Below, in pieces: positions 1 to 5,315 of a stretch of 5,681 nucleotides of DNA. This DNA comes from Acidocella sp. Lineage in GTDB: Bacteria; Pseudomonadota; Alphaproteobacteria; Acetobacterales; Acetobacteraceae. The stretch is from the NCBI GenBank assembly GCA_028687415.1, contig JAQUAC010000161.1, forward strand, positions 1-5,681. Direction: 5' to 3'. A program made the translations under genes and the position numbers. Numbering within the stretch: position 1 is the stretch's first letter; every line of letters begins with the position of its first letter. The notes beneath the pieces were generated by a model. It was given only the letters and a program-made list of their open reading frames with translations. It was not told the origin of the DNA and did not search any database.

Positions 1-663
1 CCAATCCTTTAACTCGAAGGATACGTGGTGCAGCTTACCGGGCTCCGGATGCTTCACGAAGGCAATGTCATGCGCCTTCATGCCGGTGGTGAGCCAGATG
101 GCCAGCGTGCCGTCCGGCAGGTCGACGCGCTCGGACACCGAGAAGCCTAGAATTTTGCAAAAAAAATCTTCAACCTTGTCGAGTTCCGGGCCGTAGAGCA
201 GAACATGGTCAAAGCGCTTCGGCGCCATGCCATGCGGCTCGTAATCCCACACATCCGGATTCAAAACCTGCGGCTTCGGGCTGGATTCCTCTGCATGGGC
301 ATAAAGCTCGATGCGGTGGCCAGACGGAATGGTGAAGCCGATGCGCCGGCCGATGCCGGGCTGCTCACCGGCAGGAATATGATCGACCGGAAAGCCATAT
401 TCCGCGATCTTCTTCTCATATATATCGAGATCGCTATCCTCGCGCACTTTGAACGCCACCATGTCCATGCCGGCGGCTTCAGCCTGGCGCAGCACGATGC
501 TATGATGGTCAAATTCCTCGGCCGCCTTCAAGTAGACGCGGCCATCGTTGCCCTCCGTCACCTGATGCAGACCGATGCGTTTGGTATAGTGCTCGAGCGC
601 TGCTGGCATGTCGAGCACGCGCAGTTGAATAAAGCCGGGACGAAGTACGCCGGTATGTGCCAT
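1..663 (-). CDS. xylE: Catechol 2,3-dioxygenase (extradiol, meta cleavage), 3'-truncated by window edge
   Basis: Extradiol dioxygenase that opens catechol between C2 and C3 to 2-hydroxymuconate semialdehyde with O2 and non-haem Fe(II), in the cytoplasm. Translating the minus strand from ATG at 663 gives 221 residues that run open to the window edge. XylE of the Pseudomonas TOL plasmid is about 307 aa, so roughly the last 85 residues are missing. The N-terminal VOC domain begins MAHTGVLRPGFIQLRVLDM and the catalytic C-terminal domain starts near residue 148. Two of the three iron ligands are visible: H153 in RFDHVLLYG and H213 in LHHVSFEL. H198 in KAHDIAF matches the conserved second-shell histidine. 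The glutamate ligand (E265 in XylE) lies outside. The start is supported by AGGGAG 9 nt upstream (678-673), which overlaps the stop of the ferredoxin gene 13 bp ahead, so the two genes are probably co-translated. A run of eight T on the coding strand (166-159) lies in codons for DFFC. The family call is firm. Substrate preference among catechols cannot be read from this fragment. Confidence 0.95.
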   Translation of the reverse strand, partial: MAHTGVLRPGFIQLRVLDMPAALEHYTKRIGLHQVTEGNDGRVYLKAAEEFDHHSIVLRQAEAAGMDMVAFKVREDSDLDIYEKKIAEYGFPVDHIPAGEQPGIGRRIGFTIPSGHRIELYAHAEESSPKPQVLNPDVWDYEPHGMAPKRFDHVLLYGPELDKVEDFFCKILGFSVSERVDLPDGTLAIWLTTGMKAHDIAFVKHPEPGKLHHVSFELKDW

Positions 664-676
664 GTTCTTGTTCTCC

Positions 677-1024
677 CTAGGATGCTTTGGCCGTTTGCAG
701 AACGGTCCGTTTGAATTGCGGCGTCTCAAGCCGTAGCGCGAGATCTGTGAGCGGATAGATGGCGCAGGACAGAACCAGCCCCGCCGCAGCATCCGCCTCG
801 GAAATATGGGCCCGGCTCATTGAATCGAGCCGGTATTCGCCCGCCAGGATGCGGGCGCGGCAGACGCCGCAGCCACCGCGCCGGCAGCCCACTGGCAGCT
901 TGCGCGCCAGCCCCTTCAGCCGGCCGAAACCCTGCGCGCGCTCCAGCGCGACAAGCACCCTTTCGATCTCCGAGCACACGGCCTCCCCCGCGCCCTCGAC
1001 CGTGATTTTATGAACGCCGCCCAT
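677..1024 (-). CDS. xylT: XylT-type plant-like [2Fe-2S] ferredoxin
   Basis: Small soluble chloroplast-type ferredoxin. In the XylT family it re-reduces the oxidised iron of catechol 2,3-dioxygenase after inactivation by substituted catechols. The 115-residue product has cluster ligands C47-x4-C52-x2-C55 in PVGCRRGGCGVC and C87 in VLSCAIYP. The MSRAH segment after the cluster is also XylT-like. I chose ATG at 1024. The GTG directly before it (1027) is in frame, but GAGG lies 7 nt upstream of the ATG, and the TGA of a 17-codon upstream ORF overlaps this ATG as TGATG. Compared with TOL XylT, about eight extra residues sit before the first cysteine, around GFGRLKGLARK. The stop codon TAG (679-677) forms part of the ribosome binding site of xylE. 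Position directly before a catechol 2,3-dioxygenase, as in TOL, supports the role. An electron-transfer role with another oxygenase is less likely, because BenC already carries its own ferredoxin domain. Confidence 0.9.
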   Translation of the reverse strand: MGGVHKITVEGAGEAVCSEIERVLVALERAQGFGRLKGLARKLPVGCRRGGCGVCRARILAGEYRLDSMSRAHISEADAAAGLVLSCAIYPLTDLALRLETPQFKRTVLQTAKAS

Positions 1025-1077
1025 CACGCCGCCTCAGCCACGGGCAGACACAAGCGGGAAACTTCTAACTGTTTCAT
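1024..1077 (-). CDS. Putative 17-aa leader peptide upstream of the ferredoxin
   Basis: An 18-codon ORF (including stop) reads MKQLEVSRLCLPVAEAA. GAGGG (1087-1083) sits 5 nt before its ATG, a better ribosome binding site than that of the ferredoxin. Its TGA (1026-1024) shares one base with the ferredoxin ATG, the classic TGATG arrangement for translational coupling. It lies about 50 nt downstream of the predicted start of transcription. The peptide has no run of repeated codons typical of attenuators, and I recognise no family. It may simply load ribosomes for the downstream gene, or be regulatory, or be a chance ORF. The strong Shine-Dalgarno sequence and exact overlap favour real translation. 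No function is assigned. Confidence 0.45.
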   Translation of the reverse strand: MKQLEVSRLCLPVAEAA

Positions 1078-1136
1078 TTCTTCCCTCAATTTTTTCGGAC
1101 CGGGTCTTTGGCGCCCAGCTCCGCTTTGTTGTCCCG

Positions 1137-1165
1137 GTTATCCAGGATCGCCTTTCGCCTGTCAA
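1137..1165 (-). promoter_or_regulatory. Sigma70-like promoter for the ferredoxin/xylE operon
   Basis: On the minus strand a perfect TTGACA (1165-1160) is followed by a 17-bp spacer and GATAAC (1142-1137), which matches the -10 consensus at four of six positions. Transcription would start near 1130, leaving a leader of about 50 nt before the 17-codon ORF. The spacer carries GGCGAAAGGCGA, a short direct repeat. This is a prediction by eye. No terminator-like hairpin followed by a T-tract is apparent between it and the ferredoxin. Confidence 0.6.
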
Positions 1166-1247
1166 TCATAATTTCGAGATTTAAGAAAACATCATATAAA
1201 TTACGACTCTGCTGCACATGCGAACAAACTCGGTTTTTCACAAAACT

Positions 1248-1267
1248 TGAAATATTCGACAATTTCA
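1248..1267. promoter_or_regulatory. Inverted repeat TGAAAT-N8-ATTTCA, candidate operator
   Basis: Perfect 6-bp arms separated by 8 bp lie in the divergent region between gntR and the ferredoxin genes. The centre contains TTCGAC (1255-1260), which recurs at 1273-1278, 18 bp on and so on nearly the same helix face. The site is about 60 bp upstream of the gntR -10 and about 85 bp upstream of the -35 of the ferredoxin promoter. It is a candidate binding site for the divergent GntR protein or for the LysR protein, but no known consensus fits exactly. Confidence 0.35.
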
Positions 1268-1285
1268 GTAGTTTCGACCAAACAA

Positions 1286-1302
1286 GCCGGTGCCGAACCG
1301 GC
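1286..1302. promoter_or_regulatory. Inverted repeat GCCGGT-N5-ACCGGC overlapping the gntR promoter
   Basis: Perfect 6-bp arms flank GCCGA. If gntR transcription starts at its ATG, the repeat covers about -39 to -23, that is the -35 box and part of the spacer. A protein bound here would compete with RNA polymerase, so it is a plausible autorepression operator. A terminator is unlikely because no T-run follows. Confidence 0.35.
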
Positions 1303-1313
1303 AGGTTCTGGGG

Positions 1314-1319
1314 TATAAT
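1314..1319 (+). promoter_or_regulatory. Perfect -10 hexamer (TATAAT) of gntR, likely leaderless start
   Basis: TATAAT ends five bases before the A of the gntR ATG at 1325, so a normal -10 to +1 distance puts the first transcribed base at or next to the start codon. No good -35 is present at 15-19 bp spacing; the best window, TGCCGA at 17 bp, matches only two positions. There is also no proper Shine-Dalgarno sequence (a GGGG lies 11 nt upstream). Both fit a leaderless transcript. It is a prediction only. Confidence 0.5.
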
Positions 1320-1324
1320 AAGAC

Positions 1325-2035
1325 ATGGATAGCAATGTGACAGCGCTGACACCCCGCGCCACCAAAGCCGCCAATGCCCGCAGCTTGGTGGAAGCGGTAC
1401 ATGAGACGATCCGGCATGAGATCCTGACCGGCGCGCTACCGCCGGAAACCAAGCTGCGCTTTGAGATGCTGCGCAAGCGCTACGGCTTTGGCGCCAGCAC
1501 GCTGCGCGAGGCACTGACCCGGCTGGTCGGCGAGGCGCTGGTGACCTCCGAGGAGCAAAAAGGGTTTCGCGTCTCACCTGTCTCACTCGAAGACCTCGCA
1601 GACCTGACGCGCACCCGCGTGTTTCTGGAGAAGGAAGCATTGCGCGCCTCGATCCTGAACGGCGACGACGCATGGGAGGGGCGGCTGGTGGCGGCGTATC
1701 ATCAGCTCTCCAAGACCGAGGCGAAGCTGGCCAGCGCCCCGGAGATTCCACAGGACGAATACGAAATCCGTAACCGCGAGTTCCATCAGGCGCTGATCAG
1801 CGCCTGCCCGTCGCGCTGGCTCAACCATCTCTACGGTATTCTGTTCCAGCAATCGGAGCGCTACCGCCGCTTGTCGCTGGTGAACTCGCGCATCCCGCGC
1901 GACGTGCATGCCGAGCATAAGGCAATTTTCGACGCGGCGCTGGCGCGTGACGCCGACCTCGCCTGCCGCGTGGCGGGCGAGCATATCGAACGCACGCTGG
2001 CGGTAATGACCAAGCTCGCGGCGCCGCAGGCCTGA
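1325..2035 (+). CDS. GntR-family transcriptional regulator, FadR/FCD subfamily
   Basis: DNA-binding regulator of 236 aa, normal for the FCD subfamily. Residues about 20-85 form the winged helix: AVHETIRHEILTG, then LRKRYGFGASTLREALTRL as helix-turn-helix, and GFRV as wing. Residues about 90-228 form the all-helical FCD effector domain with candidate metal ligands N150 and H154 (NREFH), H198 (AEHKAIF) and H220 (GEHIERT). The first ligand is more often Asp; Asn is seen here. ATG 1325 is the only sensible start, since the next ATG (codon 48) lies within the winged helix. It is divergent from the ferredoxin/catechol dioxygenase genes, and GntR repressors such as AphS and BphS control aromatic meta-pathway genes, so I infer control of xylT/xylE with a ring-cleavage metabolite as effector. 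It is followed by a LysR gene after 12 bp, probably on the same mRNA. The family is firm; target and effector are inference. Confidence 0.92.
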   Translation: MDSNVTALTPRATKAANARSLVEAVHETIRHEILTGALPPETKLRFEMLRKRYGFGASTLREALTRLVGEALVTSEEQKGFRVSPVSLEDLADLTRTRVFLEKEALRASILNGDDAWEGRLVAAYHQLSKTEAKLASAPEIPQDEYEIRNREFHQALISACPSRWLNHLYGILFQQSERYRRLSLVNSRIPRDVHAEHKAIFDAALARDADLACRVAGEHIERTLAVMTKLAAPQA

Positions 2036-2047
2036 ACCGCCGCCACC

Positions 2048-2968
2048 ATGGAGTTGCGCCATCTCCGCTATTTCGTCGCCGTGGCGCAGGAGCGGAATTT
2101 CACGCGCGCGGCTGAGCGGCTGCATATCGCCCAACCGCCGCTCAGCCGGCAGATCCAGCAATTGGAAGAAGAACTCGGGCTGCAATTGTTTGAGCGCGAA
2201 AGCCGGCCGCTGAAAACCACCGAGGCGGGACGGCTGTTTCTGGAACAGGCCACTCAACTGCTGGAGCGGATGGAAAGTCTGCGCACGATGATGGAACGGC
2301 TGAAGGAGGCCGGGCGCCCGCGCTTTGTCATTGGCTTTGAAGCCTCGACCATTTACGCGGCGCTGCCGCAACTCATCCGCCGCTTCCGCACCGTGGCGCC
2401 GGAGGTGGAGCTGAGTCTGGTGGAGATGATCAGCTTCGAGCAGATCGTGGCGCTGAAGGAAGGGCGGCTGGATGTCAGTTTCGGGCGCATCCGGCTGGAG
2501 GACCCCACCGTGCGGCGAGACGTGCTGCGTAACGAGCCGCTGGTGGCGGCGCTGCCGCTGGCGCACCCGCTGGCGGCGCAAGAGGGCCCGCTCAGCCTCG
2601 CCCGCTTGGCCGGGGAGCCGCTCATCATCTACCCGCGCGAGCCACACCCGAGCTATGCGGATCAGGTGATCTCGCTGTTCCATGATCGCGGCCTGACGCC
2701 AAATATCGGGCATGAGGCGCGTGAGCTGCAATCGGCCATCGGACTCGTGGCGGCGGAGACCGGGTATGCCATTGTGCCCATCTCGGTTTCGCGGCTGCGG
2801 CGGGACGACATCGTCTACCGCGACCTCGACGATCCCGGTGCCACCTCGCCCATCATCATGAGCCGCCGGGTTGGCGATGCCTCGCCGCTGCTCGGCGTCA
2901 TGTCGCGCGTCATTATCGACACCTATACAGAATGGGGCTGGCCCGCCCCGGCGGGGCTGGAGGACTGA
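2048..2968 (+). CDS. LysR-type regulator, BenM/CatM/CatR-like
   Basis: LysR-type activator of 306 aa, close in length to BenM (304). Residues 1-60 are the winged helix, beginning MELRHLRYFVAVAQERNFTRAA and followed by IAQPPLSRQIQQLEEELG, nearly identical to BenM/CatM. Residues about 91-300 are the effector-binding domain. By eye alignment, BenM muconate-site S99 and T128 correspond to S100 and S129, and the secondary benzoate-site R160 corresponds to R161. The BenM Y293 equivalent appears to be E295. Expected effectors are cis,cis-muconate and/or benzoate, and expected targets are ben or cat promoters. The benA promoter lies outside the window. No Shine-Dalgarno sequence precedes ATG 2048, and gntR stops 12 bp earlier, so translation may depend on termination-reinitiation. 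Its stop is 7 bp from the stop of convergent benD, whereas benM is classically divergent from benA. The subfamily is confident; whether to call it BenM, CatM or CatR is not settled. Confidence 0.9.
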   Translation: MELRHLRYFVAVAQERNFTRAAERLHIAQPPLSRQIQQLEEELGLQLFERESRPLKTTEAGRLFLEQATQLLERMESLRTMMERLKEAGRPRFVIGFEASTIYAALPQLIRRFRTVAPEVELSLVEMISFEQIVALKEGRLDVSFGRIRLEDPTVRRDVLRNEPLVAALPLAHPLAAQEGPLSLARLAGEPLIIYPREPHPSYADQVISLFHDRGLTPNIGHEARELQSAIGLVAAETGYAIVPISVSRLRRDDIVYRDLDDPGATSPIIMSRRVGDASPLLGVMSRVIIDTYTEWGWPAPAGLED

Positions 2969-2975
2969 GCCGCGC

Positions 2976-3752
2976 CTAGCCAAGGTCGCCCCCAGCCACG
3001 GGCAGCACGGTGCCGGTGATGTAGGAGGCTTCTTCGGAGGCCAGGAAAAGGATGGCGGCAGCCTGCTCGGCCAGCGTGCCGTAACGCTTCATCAGGCTGG
3101 ATTGTACCGTCTGCTCGACGATCTGCCCGTACCATTCCTGCTCCCGCGGCGTGACCGCCGCCGCATTGCGCGGCACGCGGCGGGGCGGCGCCTCCGTTCC
3201 GCCGGGGGCCACGGCGTTCACCCGTATGCCGTGCTCGGCATATTCCCAGGCCAGACAAGCCGTGAGCGCGTTCACCCCGCCCTTGGCGGCGGCGTAGGGT
3301 ACACGGTTGACCCCACGCGTCGCCACCGAGGAGACATTAACAATGCAGCCCCCCCCGCTCTCCAACAGCAGCGGTAGCGCCGCGCGGCAGCCCCAGAGCG
3401 TGGGGAAGAGCGAGCGGCGGATCTCCGCCTCGATCTGCTCCGGCGCGTATTCGGCGTAAGGGCGGGTCCAGATCGTGCCGCCGATATTGTTGATGAGAAT
3501 ATCCAGCCGCCCGAAGGCTGCCCTTGCGGCATCGATTACCGCGCAAGCTCCTTCATACTGCTCCAGGTCCGCCTGCACGGCTACGGCAACCGCACCCGCC
3601 TCGGCCCGTATTTCTTCCACCAGAGGCGAGCGGTCCGCCAGCACCAGCGCGGCCCCCTCTTGCGCCATGCCCAGCGCCACCTCCCGGCCTATGCCCTGAG
3701 CTGCGCCGGTGATGACCGCGACCTTCCCGGTAAAGCGATCCGGCCGGCTCAT
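2976..3752 (-). CDS. benD: 1,2-dihydroxycyclohexa-3,5-diene-1-carboxylate dehydrogenase (benzoate cis-diol dehydrogenase)
   Basis: NAD-dependent short-chain dehydrogenase that oxidises and decarboxylates the benzoate cis-diol to catechol, the second step of benzoate catabolism, in the cytoplasm. The 258-aa protein has the Rossmann motif TGAAQGIG (15-22), the NNIGG motif (88-92) in place of NNAG, and a catalytic set S142, Y153, K157 in VSSVATRGVNRVPYAAAKGG. The last stretch and WEYAEHGIRVNAVAPGGTE (169-187) are close to XylL/BenD, which sets it apart from general SDRs. ATG 3752 overlaps the benC stop as ATGA, so it is translationally coupled; its own ribosome site (AAGG 4 nt upstream) is weak. 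It is the last gene of the ben operon here. Its TGA faces the lysR stop across 7 bp with no terminator visible between them. Confidence 0.95.
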   Translation of the reverse strand: MSRPDRFTGKVAVITGAAQGIGREVALGMAQEGAALVLADRSPLVEEIRAEAGAVAVAVQADLEQYEGACAVIDAARAAFGRLDILINNIGGTIWTRPYAEYAPEQIEAEIRRSLFPTLWGCRAALPLLLESGGGCIVNVSSVATRGVNRVPYAAAKGGVNALTACLAWEYAEHGIRVNAVAPGGTEAPPRRVPRNAAAVTPREQEWYGQIVEQTVQSSLMKRYGTLAEQAAAILFLASEEASYITGTVLPVAGGDLG

Positions 3753-4768
3753 GCCGCCTTGTCCGCCGCCACGCTGGGGGCGAATTTCTCGTAATGGAAG
3801 CTGGCCGGGGTGACGCCGGATTCGGCAAAGTATTTGCGCACCGCCTCGACCATGGCTGGCGGCCCGCAGAGATACACGTCCACATCTCCGCCATTTAGGT
3901 ACGGCGGTTGAATATACTGCGTGACATAGCCCTTGCGCGGATAGGCGCTGGCAGGGCTGGCGACGCAGGCCTCCCAGGTAAAGCCTGGACGATGCGACGC
4001 ATATTCCTCCAGCCGCGCAATCTCCACCAGATCCTCATCATTGGTCACCCCGTAGATGAGATGCACTGGATGTACGGGCGGCTCCGCCAGCATCTGCCCG
4101 AGCATGGAGAGCATCGGTGCCAGACCAGTGCCGCCCGCCAGCAGCAGCACAGGACGTTTCATCTCGCGCAGGAAGAAACTTCCTGACGGCCCGGTGAAGG
4201 TCAGCTCCAAACCGGGCTTCGCCTGGTTGGCGAGAAAGCCGCTCATCAGCCCGCCGGGAATGTTGCGGACAAGAAAACTCGCTGACGCCGCGCCGGGCGT
4301 GGAACTGAAGGAATAGGCCCGCCCTTGCCCCGTACCCGGCACCTGGATGGTGACATACTGGCCTGGCAGGAACATCAAAGGCGTTGCCAATTTCAAGGAA
4401 AAAGCCAACGTGGTGGGGGAGAGCCGCGTTACCTCCTCCAGCACGGCTGTTTGGGTTACCGGCCCGGTTTTGCAGGCGGCGGCGGGCACGGGAAGGCGCA
4501 GCACAAGATCCGAGCGCGGACGCATCTGGCAGGCGAGCGCAAAGCCCTGCACCGCTTCCTCATCAGTCAGCGCGTCTTCGATGTAGGAGCCGCCATCATA
4601 CTCTCCAGACTCGCAGAACAGCTTGCAAGTGCCGCAGGCCCCGTCGCGGCAGTCGAGTGGGATGTTGATCCCGGCGCGGTAGGAGGCGTCGGCCACGGTA
4701 TCGGTGGGTGGGCAAGCGATGAAGCGGGTGACGCCGTCCTCGAAATTCAGGGCAACTTTGAAGCTCAT
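3749..4768 (-). CDS. benC: Benzoate 1,2-dioxygenase, ferredoxin reductase component
   Basis: Electron-transfer component of benzoate dioxygenase, which passes electrons from NADH through FAD and a [2Fe-2S] centre to the BenA Rieske centre. The 339-aa product has an N-terminal plant-type ferredoxin domain (about 1-95) with ligands C40, C45, C48 and C80 (CRDGACGTC, then ALACQM). An FNR-type FAD domain follows, with RAYSFSS at 150-156. The NAD domain has GGTGLAP (212-218) and CGPPAM (301-306). Domain order and length match BenC/XylZ of class IB dioxygenases. The start is well supported by AGGGAG with 7-nt spacing (4781-4776). It lies 15 bp after benB and overlaps benD by four bases. All expected cofactor residues are present. 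Confidence 0.95.
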   Translation of the reverse strand: MSFKVALNFEDGVTRFIACPPTDTVADASYRAGINIPLDCRDGACGTCKLFCESGEYDGGSYIEDALTDEEAVQGFALACQMRPRSDLVLRLPVPAAACKTGPVTQTAVLEEVTRLSPTTLAFSLKLATPLMFLPGQYVTIQVPGTGQGRAYSFSSTPGAASASFLVRNIPGGLMSGFLANQAKPGLELTFTGPSGSFFLREMKRPVLLLAGGTGLAPMLSMLGQMLAEPPVHPVHLIYGVTNDEDLVEIARLEEYASHRPGFTWEACVASPASAYPRKGYVTQYIQPPYLNGGDVDVYLCGPPAMVEAVRKYFAESGVTPASFHYEKFAPSVAADKAA

Positions 4769-4783
4769 GACAAAACTCCCTGC

Positions 4784-5269
4784 TTAGATATGATAGATAT
4801 CGACGACGTGGTGGATATAGTCGTTCTTCAGGATCACCTTCTTGTTCGCGATGAGCGGTGCTGCGCCGGAGATATCCAGCGTGTAGAAGGAAGTACCGAA
4901 GAACATGTCCGTGGTCTTGTAGCGGTGGCTAAGCGTAAACCAGTTGAAGCGCAGCTTGCAGGCGTTGCCAGCTTGTTCAAGTATCTCCACATTGCTGATA
5001 TTATGCGAGGTACGCGGCTCGGGCATGGAGGCGCTGGAGCGCTCGGTACGGATGCGGAAAATACGGTCCTCCAGCCCGCCGCGATTGGCGTAGTAGATCA
5101 GTGATATCTGCGTCCGCGGATCGGTGACGAGGCTGTCGGTCTCGGTCCAGGCGGGCATCCAGAACTCGGCGTCCGGCGCGTAGAGTTCGAGCCAGCCTGT
5201 CCAGTCCTTGTCGTCAAGACAACGGGCTTCCTTGTACAGAAACACCTGTACTTGTTCAGTCGTGAGCAT
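4784..5269 (-). CDS. benB: Benzoate 1,2-dioxygenase, small (beta) subunit
   Basis: Beta subunit of the alpha3beta3 oxygenase. It has a structural role and a cystatin/NTF2-like fold without cofactor. The 161-aa length is normal for BenB/XylY. Recognisable stretches are YKEARCLDDKDWTGWLELYAP (12-32), EFWMPAW (35-41), LEDRIFRIRTERSSASMPEPR (66-86) with TSHNISN directly after, LRFNWFTLSHRYKTTDMFFGT and the C-terminal KNDYIHHVVDIYHI. These are close to Pseudomonas BenB. The start at ATG 5269 is preceded by AGGA with 7-nt spacing (5280-5277). It sits 46 bp after benA; that gap holds only a short GCC-GTTA-GGC stem and no clear terminator. No anomaly is seen. Confidence 0.95.
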   Translation of the reverse strand: MLTTEQVQVFLYKEARCLDDKDWTGWLELYAPDAEFWMPAWTETDSLVTDPRTQISLIYYANRGGLEDRIFRIRTERSSASMPEPRTSHNISNVEILEQAGNACKLRFNWFTLSHRYKTTDMFFGTSFYTLDISGAAPLIANKKVILKNDYIHHVVDIYHI

Positions 5270-5315
5270 ATTGTTTTCCTGTGTCGCCGCCTAACGGCTT
5301 GTTTGTTTTTATGCG

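Noticed and set aside
205..714. Plus-strand ORF of 169 codons opposite xylE
   Set aside because: The minus strand here encodes a full match to catechol 2,3-dioxygenase, including the iron ligands. The plus-strand product has no recognisable motif.
1028..1324. LysR-type ATAC-N7-GTAT (BenM/CatM) site in the divergent region
   Set aside because: Searching by eye found only a single GTAT half-site at the gntR -10 and no matching partner, so binding of the LysR protein here is not supported by that consensus.
1108..1332. Plus-strand ORF of 74 codons upstream of and overlapping the gntR start
   Set aside because: It is mostly within the AT-rich promoter region, has no ribosome binding site and no recognisable sequence, and it would have to be transcribed from upstream of the mapped elements.
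1086..1751. Minus-strand ORF of 221 codons covering the divergent promoter region and the 5' half of gntR
   Set aside because: It is antisense to the GntR helix-turn-helix coding region and runs through the promoter elements. There is no family resemblance and no ribosome site of note.
2945..2957. GC-rich stem GCCCC-GGC-GGGGC as a rho-independent terminator
   Set aside because: It lies inside the lysR reading frame, has only five base pairs and is not followed by a T-run on either strand.
1583..2983. Long minus-strand ORF of 466 codons opposite gntR and lysR
   Set aside because: It is antisense to two genes with clear family matches and spans the gap between them. Its product is dominated by Arg, His, Gln and Leu in a pattern typical of a shadow of GC-rich coding sequence, and I recognise no domain in it.
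4325..5104. Plus-strand ORF of 259 codons opposite benC and benB
   Set aside because: It spans the junction of two convincing ben genes in antisense and shows no domain, so it is a compositional shadow.
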